64,000 nucleotides of DNA, from the NCBI RefSeq assembly GCF_001995215.1, contig NZ_MUXN01000015.1:1-64000 (forward strand), in the 5' to 3' direction. Within the stretch, counting starts at the first letter, position 1. Every line of letters begins with the position of its first letter. The notes under the pieces were generated by a model. The model did not search any database. It was given only the letters and a program-made list of their open reading frames with translations, and was not told the DNA's origin. A program made the position numbers and the translations under genes. Shown here piece by piece: positions 19,359-27,835 of this stretch. This DNA is from Amycolatopsis azurea DSM 43854. GTDB taxonomy: Bacteria; Actinomycetota; Actinomycetes; Mycobacteriales; Pseudonocardiaceae.

Positions 19359-21317
19359 CTACCGCTTCCTGGTCCGCAGGTAGTCGCCGACCACGGCGGC
19401 GCCGAGCCCGTCGAGGTCCGGGGCGACGACACGGCCACCGGAGCGGCGCGCGAGCAGGTCGACGAACTCGGTCAGGCGCGGGTCGTCGCCGAGCCGGAAC
19501 ACCGTCACCGACGCACCGAGCTTCGCCATCCGGTCCACTTCGGACAGTGTCTTGAGCAGCGTCCTCGGCTGGGGCGGGTAGTCGAATTCGGCCGTGCCGT
19601 CGGGTTCCAGATGCGCCGTCGGCTCGCCGTCGGTGACCATCAGGACCACCGGCTGCGCGTCGGGGTGCCGCCGCAGATGCCGTCCGGCCAGGAGCAGCGC
19701 GTGATGGGCGTTGGTGCCCTGCTCCCAGGCGCCTTCCAGGCCCACCAGTTCGGCCAGTTCGACCGACGTCGCGTAGCGGCCGAAGGTGATCAGCTGCAGC
19801 GCGTCGTTGCGGAACCGGGTGCTGATCAGCTGGTGCAGCGCGAGCGCCGTCCGCTTCATCGGCAGCCAGCGGCCCTCCTGCACCATCGACCACGAGGTGT
19901 CCACGAGCAACGCGACCGCCGCGCGCGACCGGTGCTCGGTCTCGATCACCTCGACGTCGGAGACGTCCATCCGGACCGAACGCTCGCCCACCGAGACCGA
20001 GCGCAGGACGGAGTTGCGGACCGTCCTGGAGACGTCCCACGGCTGCATGTCCCCGAACCGCCACGGCCTGGTCGCGCCGGTCGGCTCGCCCGCGGCCCCG
20101 GCGGACTCGGTCTCCCGCTGCCCCGCCTTGCCGCGCAACGCGTTCACGACGTCGGCGAGTGCCGTCTCCCCCAGCCTGCGCAAGGCCTTGGGAGACAACC
20201 GGAGCGTGCCGTCGGGCGCCCGTTCGAACAGGCCCTGGCGCCGGAGCTCCCGTTCCAGTTCGGACAGCCGTCGCGCGTCGACGCCGGCGTCCGGTCCGAG
20301 CTGGCGTTCCAGCGCGTCGACGTCGATGTCCTCCAGCCTCGCGCCCGGATAGGACTGGCCGAGCTGTTCGGCCAGCGCGTCCAGTTCGGCCAGGTCGGAC
20401 ATCGCCTTGGCGCCCTCGCCGAGGCCGAGCGGATCGTTGCCGCGGAACCGCTCCGACGACGTCCAATCCTCGCCGGGCCGCAGCGCGCGCAGCTGGGCGT
20501 CCAAAGTAGACAGCTGTTGCGCGAGGCGGGGATCGCCGAACGCCTGCTGGGACAGCTCGGCCAGTTCGGCGCGCTGTTCCGGCGTCATCGAGTTGAGCAT
20601 CCGCTGCGCCGCGGCGGAGCGAGCGGCGAGGACGTCGATCAGCTCCTCGACGTTCTTCGGGTTCTCCGGGAAGAATTCGCCGTGCTCGCGCATGAACTCC
20701 GCGAACCGCTCGGGGACGTCTTCCCGCCCCTGAGCGTGCGCGGCCAGGAGTTCGTTGAGGTCGGCGAGCATCTTGTTCGCCCGCTCGGCCTCTTCCGGGC
20801 CCGCGTTCCGCAGGGCTTCCTTCATCCCCTCGAAGCGGGAATCCAGCAGCTCGCGGCCGAGCAGGTCGCGGATCTTCTCGTAGTTCTCCCCGCCCTGTTG
20901 GGAACGCCAGTCGTACTGGGCGAGTTCACGCACGGCCGCCGCCGTTCCCGGCGGGAGCGCGTCGAGCTGCGCCTCGCGGAAGCGCGCGTCGTCGTCCGGG
21001 TCGGGGAACAGCTCGCGCCGCTCGGCCTCCAGCGCCTCGTCGAGCAGCTGTCGGACCTCCTGGAGCGTGCCGTCCAGCCGGTGCCGGCGCTGGATCTCCG
21101 ACCGCCGCTGCCACAGCCGCCTGGTCAGCTCGTCGAGCCCCGCGGTGCGCGGGGTGCCGCGGCGCAACAGCTCTTCCAGCGCGGATCGGGGCGACGAACC
21201 GGCCATGACGTCGCGGCCGATCTCGTCGAGCGCGTCCCGCAGGTCCGCCGGCGGCGCCAGCGGATCGGGACCGTCGTGCCACGGCCCGTACGAATAACCC
21301 TCAGGGAGGAAACTCAT
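19359..21317 (-). CDS. VWA domain protein paired with AAA ATPase
   Basis: A 652-residue protein. The first 430 residues are helical and charged, with no known domain that I recognise. The C-terminal von Willebrand A domain has the metal-binding DTSWSM motif and ends with LRTRKR. It resembles the VWA partners of MoxR/magnesium-chelatase-like ATPases, which link ATP hydrolysis to remodelling of a target protein or metal centre. The start ATG overlaps the upstream ATPase stop by 4 bp, so the pair is translationally coupled. The target is unknown. Confidence 0.82.
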   Translation of the reverse strand: MSFLPEGYSYGPWHDGPDPLAPPADLRDALDEIGRDVMAGSSPRSALEELLRRGTPRTAGLDELTRRLWQRRSEIQRRHRLDGTLQEVRQLLDEALEAERRELFPDPDDDARFREAQLDALPPGTAAAVRELAQYDWRSQQGGENYEKIRDLLGRELLDSRFEGMKEALRNAGPEEAERANKMLADLNELLAAHAQGREDVPERFAEFMREHGEFFPENPKNVEELIDVLAARSAAAQRMLNSMTPEQRAELAELSQQAFGDPRLAQQLSTLDAQLRALRPGEDWTSSERFRGNDPLGLGEGAKAMSDLAELDALAEQLGQSYPGARLEDIDVDALERQLGPDAGVDARRLSELERELRRQGLFERAPDGTLRLSPKALRRLGETALADVVNALRGKAGQRETESAGAAGEPTGATRPWRFGDMQPWDVSRTVRNSVLRSVSVGERSVRMDVSDVEVIETEHRSRAAVALLVDTSWSMVQEGRWLPMKRTALALHQLISTRFRNDALQLITFGRYATSVELAELVGLEGAWEQGTNAHHALLLAGRHLRRHPDAQPVVLMVTDGEPTAHLEPDGTAEFDYPPQPRTLLKTLSEVDRMAKLGASVTVFRLGDDPRLTEFVDLLARRSGGRVVAPDLDGLGAAVVGDYLRTRKR

Positions 21318-22711
21318 CGGCCGTAGACGGTCGTCGAGTCGTCGGAGTCCTTGGCGAGTCTCCTCGACAGGAACAGGGATTCCAGCGCCAGTTCGACCGC
21401 GGCCGCGATCCGCCCCGCCGGTTCGTCCGGGCTCACCCCGGCGCGAGCGGCGACGTCGTGGAGCACGGGCAGTTCCGGCAGGGCGGCGAGGACGTCCTTG
21501 CCGGGGACGCGTTCCCCGGTGGCCACCAGATGCCCGGCTTCGACGGCGTCGGCCAACGGCACGAGGTCCAGTCCGGCGAACCGCGAACGGGCCGTCTCCG
21601 CGACCGCCCGGCGCAGCAGGTGCACGAGGTGTTCGGTCTCGCGGCCCTCCTCGCCCGGCTCGAATTCGAGCTTGCCGCGCAGGACAGCGGGTACGGCGTC
21701 GAGGTCGACCGGACGCGCCACGGCCGGTTCCTCGCCGGTGAGCGCCGACCGGCGCAGCGCGGCCGCGCCGACGGTTTCCGCCGCCGCGACGGCGAAGCGG
21801 GCCGAGACGCCGGACCGCTGGTCGATGACCGCCGATTCACGCAGGTTCCGCACGAACCGGGCGAGCACCTCCAGCAGCGGCTCGCCGACCTCGGCGACCA
21901 GACGCGCCTCCTGCCGGACGACCGCGATCTCCGCGTCGACGTCGAGCGGGTAGTGCGTGCGGATCTCCGCGCCGAACCGGTCCTTGAGCGGGGTGATGAT
22001 GCGGCCGCGGTTGGTGTAGTCCTCCGGGTTGGCGGTCGACACCAGGAGGACGTCCAGCGGCAGGCGCAGGGTGTACCCGCGTACCTGGATGTCGCGTTCC
22101 TCCATCACGTTCAGCAGCGCGACCTGGATGCGTTCGGCGAGGTCCGGCAGCTCGTTGATCGCCACGATGCCGCGGTGGGCGCGCGGGACGAGTCCGAAGT
22201 GGATGGTCTCGGGATCGCCGAGGCTGCGGCCTTCGGCGACCTTCACCGGGTCGACGTCGCCGATCAGGTCGCCGACCGAAGTGTCCGGTGTGGCCAGCTT
22301 TTCCGTGTACCGCTCGTCGCGGTGGCGCCAGGTCACCGGCAGGGCGTCGCCCAGTTCGGCGGCCCGGCGGCGTGATTCCGGGGTGATCGGGTCGAGCGGG
22401 TGCTCGGCCAGTTCGGCGCCCTCGATGACGGGCGTCCATTCGTCGAGCAGCCCCGCGAGGGTGCGCAGCAGGCGGGTCTTGCCCTGGCCGCGTTCGCCGA
22501 GGAGGACGAGGTCGTGCCCGGCCAGCAGCGCGCGTTCCAGCTGCGGGACCACGGTCCGCGAGAACCCGACGATCCCGGGCCAGGGGTCCTCCCCGGCACG
22601 GAGCTTGGCGAGGAGGTTGTCGTGCAGTTCTTGTTTGATCGAACGCGGCAGGTGGCCGGCCGCGCGAAGGTCCCCGGCGGTCCGGGGCAGGTTTGCGGGA
22701 ACATCGTTCAC
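21314..22711 (-). CDS. AAA ATPase of the magnesium-chelatase/MoxR type
   Basis: A 465-residue ATPase. The Walker A motif reads GERGQGKT near residue 92, followed by GLVPRAHRGIVAINELPDLAERIQ with the presensor and Walker B region, and LLVSTANPEDYTNRGRIITP (sensor I). This resembles ChlI/BchI, but no tetrapyrrole magnesium-chelatase subunits are nearby. It is probably the motor for the VWA protein encoded next. The start is the GTG at 22711. I see nothing that fixes its substrate. Confidence 0.85.
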   Translation of the reverse strand: MNDVPANLPRTAGDLRAAGHLPRSIKQELHDNLLAKLRAGEDPWPGIVGFSRTVVPQLERALLAGHDLVLLGERGQGKTRLLRTLAGLLDEWTPVIEGAELAEHPLDPITPESRRRAAELGDALPVTWRHRDERYTEKLATPDTSVGDLIGDVDPVKVAEGRSLGDPETIHFGLVPRAHRGIVAINELPDLAERIQVALLNVMEERDIQVRGYTLRLPLDVLLVSTANPEDYTNRGRIITPLKDRFGAEIRTHYPLDVDAEIAVVRQEARLVAEVGEPLLEVLARFVRNLRESAVIDQRSGVSARFAVAAAETVGAAALRRSALTGEEPAVARPVDLDAVPAVLRGKLEFEPGEEGRETEHLVHLLRRAVAETARSRFAGLDLVPLADAVEAGHLVATGERVPGKDVLAALPELPVLHDVAARAGVSPDEPAGRIAAAVELALESLFLSRRLAKDSDDSTTVYGR

Positions 22712-22771
22712 CCGTTCGACGCTACGTCGCGATCATGGCCCCTGTCGACGTGAACCAACTCCAGCTCTGGA

Positions 22772-22787
22772 TCAACCGATCGGTTGA
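22772..22787. promoter_or_regulatory. 16 bp perfect palindrome in divergent promoter region
   Basis: TCAACCGATCGGTTGA is fully self-complementary and lies between the divergent AAA ATPase gene and the small membrane-protein gene. Size and position suit a repressor operator; no cognate regulator is identified. Confidence 0.35.
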
Positions 22788-22844
22788 GGCAGGCTCAAAG
22801 GATCGGTCGATGTGCCGGACGCGCCGCCCCGGAAGGCTGGACGC

Positions 22845-23273
22845 ATGCCCAAGAAACCACCCGTGCCGGACACCGAACTCCGCCACCCTCGCGTTCGCGC
22901 CGACTTCCTCCGGATGAAGGTGCTCGTCTCCTGCTACATCGCCCTCAGCGTCCTCGCCCTCCTCGTGGCCTACCTCTGGCGAAACCGGCCGGACCTGGTG
23001 ACCGACCTCGTCTGGGTCCGCGGCGAGGGCGTCCTCATCGCGTCCGTGGTGCTGCTCCTGTTCGTCTTCGGAACCACACGGGGCCGTCGCGGCGCGTACC
23101 TGCGGCTGCGGATCGCCTCGGCGGCCATGGTCGTGGCCATCGCGGTGCTGATCTCGCTTCCCGGTTTCCTGCCGGTGTGGATGCGGGTCGAACAAGGACT
23201 CTGTGGACTCGTCCTGATCGGTGTGGCGGTGATCGCCAACGGAACCCGGCTGCGGTCGTTGTTCGCACACTGA
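22845..23273 (+). CDS. Small hypothetical membrane protein
   Basis: A 142-residue protein with four hydrophobic segments: VLVSCYIALSVLALLVAYLW, GVLIASVVLLLFVFGTT, IASAAMVVAIAVLISLPGFL and LCGLVLIGVAVIANG. The ATG at 22845 is chosen because GGAAGG sits 8 bp upstream; an in-frame earlier start exists but has no ribosome site. I do not recognise a named family. A positively charged N-terminus suggests the N-terminus stays inside the cell. Confidence 0.7.
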   Translation: MPKKPPVPDTELRHPRVRADFLRMKVLVSCYIALSVLALLVAYLWRNRPDLVTDLVWVRGEGVLIASVVLLLFVFGTTRGRRGAYLRLRIASAAMVVAIAVLISLPGFLPVWMRVEQGLCGLVLIGVAVIANGTRLRSLFAH

Positions 23274-23315
23274 CCTCTGGCACACCTGCTTCGAAGCCCG
23301 ACTAAAATCAGTCCG

Positions 23316-24113
23316 GTGTGCCGTCCTAGTGCGACCCTCGCGGTCTGGTCTTCGGCGTGGCTGAACGGAGCCGCCGCCTCCGACGACATCCTTGACGCCC
23401 TTCAGGTCTGGGGCGAAGCCCACGACTTCGTCGCCGCCGACGCGGCCGCCGCCGAGGCGTTCGACCTGCCGCTCGCGTTCAACCGCGCGGCGACCCCGGT
23501 CCAGTTGCTGCTCGCCCTGCGCTCACAGGGTGCGAAGAGCATGCAGCTCCTGCTCCCGGTGCCCGGCGACGTCCGCGGACTGGGCGGCGGCGGGCCGTTC
23601 ACCGAGGCCGCATTGCGGACCGGCGAGGCCGTCTTGCTGCCGGATCTCGGCTACGGCGTGGTGCCCGAGGCGATCGCCGAAGGTCTCATGCGGTGGACCG
23701 TGTACTCGGTACCCATGCCGGGTGTCCTCGAGTACCGCCCGCTGGGCGAGGCAGAGCACGGCCTGACCGACGCGATCCGCGCGAGCGCCGGCGCGTTGCA
23801 GAGCCTGGACGTCGCCAGCGAGCGGCCGGGCGTGCGAGCGGAGCTGTCGGCGCGGTTGCGGTCGGCCACCGACTCGCCCTGGCCCGCCGGGATGCCCGGC
23901 CGGGCGCTGCGGGTGCTGCAGCGGTCCGAGGAGATCGCGGCGATCCTCGCCATCGCCGAGTCCGACGACCCGGGCGGCGCGCTCTCCGCGTCCGCGGCGC
24001 TGCGGCGAGCGGAAGCCTTGCGGCCGCTGAACGAGGCGGTCCGCAACGCGCGCTGCGCGGCGATCAACGAAGCGGTGCGGGTGTTCGCGGAGCAGGCGGA
24101 CAGGCACCCGTAG
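23316..24113 (+). CDS. Conserved hypothetical protein
   Basis: A 265-residue soluble protein starting at a GTG. Recognisable phrases are FDLPLAFNRAATPVQLLLAL and MRWTVYSVPMPGVLEYRPLG. The second half is helical (ELSARLRSATDSPWPAGMPG). It looks like a widespread actinobacterial protein of unknown function; I cannot name the family. Its stop is 1 bp from the stop of the convergent TPR gene, with no terminator between them. Confidence 0.72.
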   Translation: MCRPSATLAVWSSAWLNGAAASDDILDALQVWGEAHDFVAADAAAAEAFDLPLAFNRAATPVQLLLALRSQGAKSMQLLLPVPGDVRGLGGGGPFTEAALRTGEAVLLPDLGYGVVPEAIAEGLMRWTVYSVPMPGVLEYRPLGEAEHGLTDAIRASAGALQSLDVASERPGVRAELSARLRSATDSPWPAGMPGRALRVLQRSEEIAAILAIAESDDPGGALSASAALRRAEALRPLNEAVRNARCAAINEAVRVFAEQADRHP

Positions 24114-24114
24114 G

Positions 24115-25530
24115 TCACGTCCAAGAAGGCGGAACACTCGCGATGTCCCCCTCTGGTGTCAGGCCGAACTTGCGCAGTCGCTCCGCTTCGTCGGTCTTGC
24201 CTTGTTCGATCAGGAGTTCACCGAGGCTGCTGGCGGCGGCCTCGTCCCCGAGATCGATCCTTGCCCGGAGTTCGTCGGCTCGACCAAGCTTTTTGAGCAG
24301 TTCGCCGAGCCGGATCGTGTAGAAACGCTCGTCTGAATCGCACTTACTTCGAAGCAGCTCCACCGCACGATCGGCTTGTCCGTCCTCCACGAGAGCGGCG
24401 ACGAGCTTGTCGATGTCCGATCCCAACGCACCTTCGCTGTAGCGAACAGCGTCGTCCACTTTCCCGGCCGTGAGCATCACTTCGGCATGGACCCTCGCCG
24501 CCGATCTGCTCCCGGCGTCGGCCATAGCCTTGACCTCCTCGACCCGGCCCAGCTCGGCCAGTGACCGAGCCAATCGGCTCTTGGCGTACTCCGCTCCAGG
24601 TTCAGCGGCCGCTCGCTTCAGGAGATCCAACGCTCGGTCCGGTTCGCCGCGCTCCTTCAGCAGCTCGGCGGCCTCGCTGACAGCTTGCTCGACTCCAGAC
24701 TCGGCGAGTTCGACCAATTCATCGAGCTCACCTTGTTTCCGCAGGAGATCGGCCAGCACCGAGTCCACCTCGCCACTGCCCTGATCCGCGAAGTCGCGGA
24801 GCACGTCGAGTGCCCACTCTTCATCACCGCGCTCCACGAGCACCTCTGCGAGGCAGATCGCCGCGTCGAAGTAGCCCTCCTCGGTCAGTTCGTACAGCTC
24901 GTTGAACCGGCCCTGCTGTTTGAGGTACGAGGCGAGGGCCAGTACCGAGTCATCGTGACCGCGTGCCACGAGTATTTTCAGCAGATCGATGGCTTTGTCG
25001 AGCTCACCGATCTCCTCGTACCGTTCCGCCAGCTTGACGCAGACCCAGTCGTCATCTGTGTCGTGAAACTCCAGCAACAAGGCGATGCTCAACTCGGGAT
25101 TGCCGTACTCGATCAGGTGACCGAGCGCGTACTCGTTGCCTTGCTCCGCCAGGTCGAAGATCTCCTCGAAATCCCAACCCGCCAGCAAGAGCCGTTGAAG
25201 TTCGGCGTCCGGTTCCGGTGAGGCGGCCAGCCGATCCGCGACCTGCCTCGCTTCGTCCGCGTTGCCCATCTTGCGATGCACCTCGGCCAGGTCGTGCAGA
25301 GCGACCGGCAAACCGGCCTCGGCGGCCCGTTCCAACAGGGGTAACGCAAGCCCGTAGCGTTGCCGAGTCAGTGCTGCCCTACCGATCCGGGACACATCGG
25401 TCTCATTGACCAATTGGGTGACGCAGGCTGTCCACAGCGCTTCGGGTGGCACCACCGGTCTGCGTCCGGGAGCGGCGTAGTGCAGCAGGTAGTCCGCGAC
25501 TCGGTAACCCTCGATCGTGCCCATCTTCAC
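24115..25530 (-). CDS. TPR/SEL1-like repeat protein, probably the C-terminal part of a split NTPase-TPR protein
   Basis: A 471-residue protein, almost wholly helical repeats. Units recur as LLKERGEPDRALDLLKRAA and LIEQGKTDEAERLRKFG. The N-terminal MGTIEGYRVADYLLHYA is, from my memory of the family, a phrase normally found in the middle of longer proteins, after a P-loop NTPase domain. The preceding gene ends in TAA exactly 13 codons upstream in the same frame, and those codons read PLLGSTAPLIPVG, which also fits the family linker. This may be the downstream half of one interrupted gene, restarted at a GTG. In the family the repeats would act as the sensor of a STAND-type NTPase. Confidence 0.72.
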   Translation of the reverse strand: MKMGTIEGYRVADYLLHYAAPGRRPVVPPEALWTACVTQLVNETDVSRIGRAALTRQRYGLALPLLERAAEAGLPVALHDLAEVHRKMGNADEARQVADRLAASPEPDAELQRLLLAGWDFEEIFDLAEQGNEYALGHLIEYGNPELSIALLLEFHDTDDDWVCVKLAERYEEIGELDKAIDLLKILVARGHDDSVLALASYLKQQGRFNELYELTEEGYFDAAICLAEVLVERGDEEWALDVLRDFADQGSGEVDSVLADLLRKQGELDELVELAESGVEQAVSEAAELLKERGEPDRALDLLKRAAAEPGAEYAKSRLARSLAELGRVEEVKAMADAGSRSAARVHAEVMLTAGKVDDAVRYSEGALGSDIDKLVAALVEDGQADRAVELLRSKCDSDERFYTIRLGELLKKLGRADELRARIDLGDEAAASSLGELLIEQGKTDEAERLRKFGLTPEGDIASVPPSWT

Positions 25531-25569
25531 CCCAACCGGTATCAGGGGCGCAGTGGAACCGAGCAGAGG

Positions 25570-26553
25570 TTACGTGGCATAGGCCAAGGCCTTTTCGAAC
25601 CAGTCCGGCGGCGCTCCAGCCCGTTCGGCAGGCGTGCAATAGCCGGGAGCGGCCGCGCGAAAGACCTCGGCTGGCACGGGCTGCTGCGCGCCCAGCAATA
25701 CGCAGTCCATCGCGGCAGTCAAGACGGCGCGTGCGTAGCCGCTCGCGTTCTCCCAGCGGTGCACGATCTGGGGCGCTGCCGCAAGCACCTGGGCCACCCC
25801 GAAGTCCTTCGCCTCCAGCGCGTGCCGGAGCCGGTCGTCGTGGGTAGCGGCCTTTTGAGCCCGCTCTGTCTCTGCAGCGGTGAAGTCGGTCCCCAAGCGG
25901 ACCACCGTCGCCAGCTTCAGCAGCTCTCGTTCAAAGGCGAAGCGGTCGTCCTCCACGGTCTGTGTGGTCCTGGTGTAGGTGTCGTAGTAATGAGGCCAGA
26001 GCGTGGCGACCACGATCACGCCACGACCGAGCAGGTCCCGTACGTCGGACGCGGTCAGCCCGTCCCTGCCGTTCAGGTACTGCTGCAGTTCGTCCAGCCA
26101 GACGACGACTCGGTCCAGTCCGGTCAGCCACTGTTCGCCCGACGGGTGGGCCAGCGACCAGTCCGGCACAACCGCACGCAGCGCCTCGAACAAAGACCTG
26201 GTCTTCCCGACGGAGGAACCCCCGACCACCAGCACGAAGCCCCCGGCCTCCGCGGCCTCTCCGACCAGCGAACGCAGTTCCGGATCGATGTCCCGGGGAA
26301 CGTAATCCGGCATCGACGTGTCATCGCCGAGGCGGATCGGCCGGTGTACCCCCAGACGCACGGGGTCGGCCTCGCGCAGCGGGGTCAGGGCTGGGGCTTG
26401 ACCGGCGCCCGCGCCGACGACGAGATCGCCGTGGACCTGACCGACCTGGACGACATGGCCGTGGACCTCTGCGTCCTCGACTCGATTGGTTTGCGGCCGA
26501 TGCACCCACTGAGGATACCGACCACCGTCGGTGAGCGCGGAGGATCTCCCCAT
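25570..26553 (-). CDS. STAND-like P-loop NTPase, probably the N-terminal part of a split gene
   Basis: A 327-residue protein. Residues 30-48 show the short repeat VHGHVVQVGQVHGDLVVGA that precedes many actinobacterial NTPase-TPR proteins. Walker A GGSSVGKT is at 111-118 and Walker B VVWLDEL at 150-156. It ends abruptly at ALAYAT with TAA, where relatives run straight into their repeat domain. The same frame stays open after the stop into the 24115-25530 gene. The upstream HNH-nuclease gene ends 17 bp before this start, suggesting one transcript. The function is inferred: a conflict or stress-signalling ATPase. The start ATG at 26553 has a weak ribosome site. Confidence 0.75.
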   Translation of the reverse strand: MGRSSALTDGGRYPQWVHRPQTNRVEDAEVHGHVVQVGQVHGDLVVGAGAGQAPALTPLREADPVRLGVHRPIRLGDDTSMPDYVPRDIDPELRSLVGEAAEAGGFVLVVGGSSVGKTRSLFEALRAVVPDWSLAHPSGEQWLTGLDRVVVWLDELQQYLNGRDGLTASDVRDLLGRGVIVVATLWPHYYDTYTRTTQTVEDDRFAFERELLKLATVVRLGTDFTAAETERAQKAATHDDRLRHALEAKDFGVAQVLAAAPQIVHRWENASGYARAVLTAAMDCVLLGAQQPVPAEVFRAAAPGYCTPAERAGAPPDWFEKALAYAT

Positions 26554-26570
26554 CCGAAACCGCGCGACAA

Positions 26571-27782
26571 CTAGCCCACTCTCGCCAGCAATTTGCGGAC
26601 AAGTTCGGCATCCGATCGAAATGCTTCAGCCAGCTCGGCGGAAATCTCCGGATTCTCACCCTCCCAATCAAAGTGAAGAACCCGATCAGCCACCCACAAC
26701 AGAAGGGAAGACAAAAGCACGAGCAAACCCGCTTCGACTTTTACCACACCGTCAGAGCCGACGTCAGACAGAGCCAAACCGAGCCTCGAAGAGAACTGAA
26801 AGCAATTGCCCTGAGTAATCAGGTCACCGTTGATCATGGCGATCTTCCCAGCTTCCCCCATCGCCGCTACGAGCCTGCCGCAGAAAAATATCGGAACGCC
26901 GACATCGCCCACGGCAAACCCATCGGGTTCGACTTCGTAAGAACGTTCGGCCTGGTCGACCGGCTTTGAAGCCATAGATGCCAACGTTTTACCGCCAAAC
27001 CACTTTCCCGCGATATAGTCGAGGCGTGGCAGCAGAATCAAGTCCCGAACGAACTGCCCTTCGAGGTCGCGCAAGTCTGTCACTGAGGTCTGCAGCAGAT
27101 GACGGAGCCCGTTCACTCTCATCGCCGCTGCGACCAGAACAAACCTTCCGAGACTACGCGCGAGCTGGATCGGATCCAGTCGATAGAACGGCGGACAGCC
27201 ACACGGGTCACCCTTGGCCGCAAAACAACGAAAACACCCGCCCGAGACAAACCCGTTCAAGCTCTCCCGAAATTCGGCGAGATCGGGCGCATGGCCCGCA
27301 AGGTTAGGGTCAAAGTAGCGGAACTCGAGCCGCAAGATTCGAGACGGTGGCCTCTCTCTGTAATTTTCCCAGATCAGACTTCCGTTTTCCCGCGTATTGC
27401 ACGAGTGACACAACAGTCCGCGCACCAGCCCACTGTCGTGGTCATGATCCAGATAGAGCTTTCCGCGTTCCCCGCAGATCGCGCATCGCTCATCCTGCCA
27501 CCGCCGAAGCAGGCGTTGACCTGCCGCCGAAGTCTCGTCGTGCTCGACAAAGCCATTCCCCTCGCCGCCGATGGCCGGCCACGACCAGCAAGCCGGTTCA
27601 TCCTCAGAAGCCGGTACCGGCGACTCGTGCCCCACCCAAAGCTCGACGATGGCTTTATCAGCGGTACTGAGATGCAAGTGACACCGGCCAGGGTCAGCCG
27701 GAGGTGGCCAATGAGCTTTCCAGCCGGCCCAGGGAGCATTACGACACGCAGTACCGTATCTCGTCCGTTGACCGCAGCCCAC
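26571..27782 (-). CDS. Endonuclease VII-like HNH protein with unknown C-terminal domain
   Basis: A 403-residue protein. A short cysteine/histidine region (Cys3, Cys13, Cys34, His36) comes first. The recombination endonuclease VII signature then appears: CAIC (100-103), LDHDH (111-115) and CHSCN (125-129), giving zinc ligands and the HNH active site. Residues from about 180 on match nothing I recognise and include a hydrophobic helix (VEAGLLVLLSSLLLWVADRV). The GTG at 27782 is chosen because GGGGGTGGA precedes it and earlier codons overlap the VC0807-family gene. Base composition is unusual: 26641-26700 is about 52 percent GC, far below its neighbours, suggesting recent acquisition. It lies upstream of the NTPase and TPR genes. 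Confidence 0.72.
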   Translation of the reverse strand: MGCGQRTRYGTACRNAPWAGWKAHWPPPADPGRCHLHLSTADKAIVELWVGHESPVPASEDEPACWSWPAIGGEGNGFVEHDETSAAGQRLLRRWQDERCAICGERGKLYLDHDHDSGLVRGLLCHSCNTRENGSLIWENYRERPPSRILRLEFRYFDPNLAGHAPDLAEFRESLNGFVSGGCFRCFAAKGDPCGCPPFYRLDPIQLARSLGRFVLVAAAMRVNGLRHLLQTSVTDLRDLEGQFVRDLILLPRLDYIAGKWFGGKTLASMASKPVDQAERSYEVEPDGFAVGDVGVPIFFCGRLVAAMGEAGKIAMINGDLITQGNCFQFSSRLGLALSDVGSDGVVKVEAGLLVLLSSLLLWVADRVLHFDWEGENPEISAELAEAFRSDAELVRKLLARVG

Positions 27783-27835
27783 CGATCCACCCCCGTTGTT
27801 CCCTACCGGACGAAACGCTCGCCCGCCACAGACCG

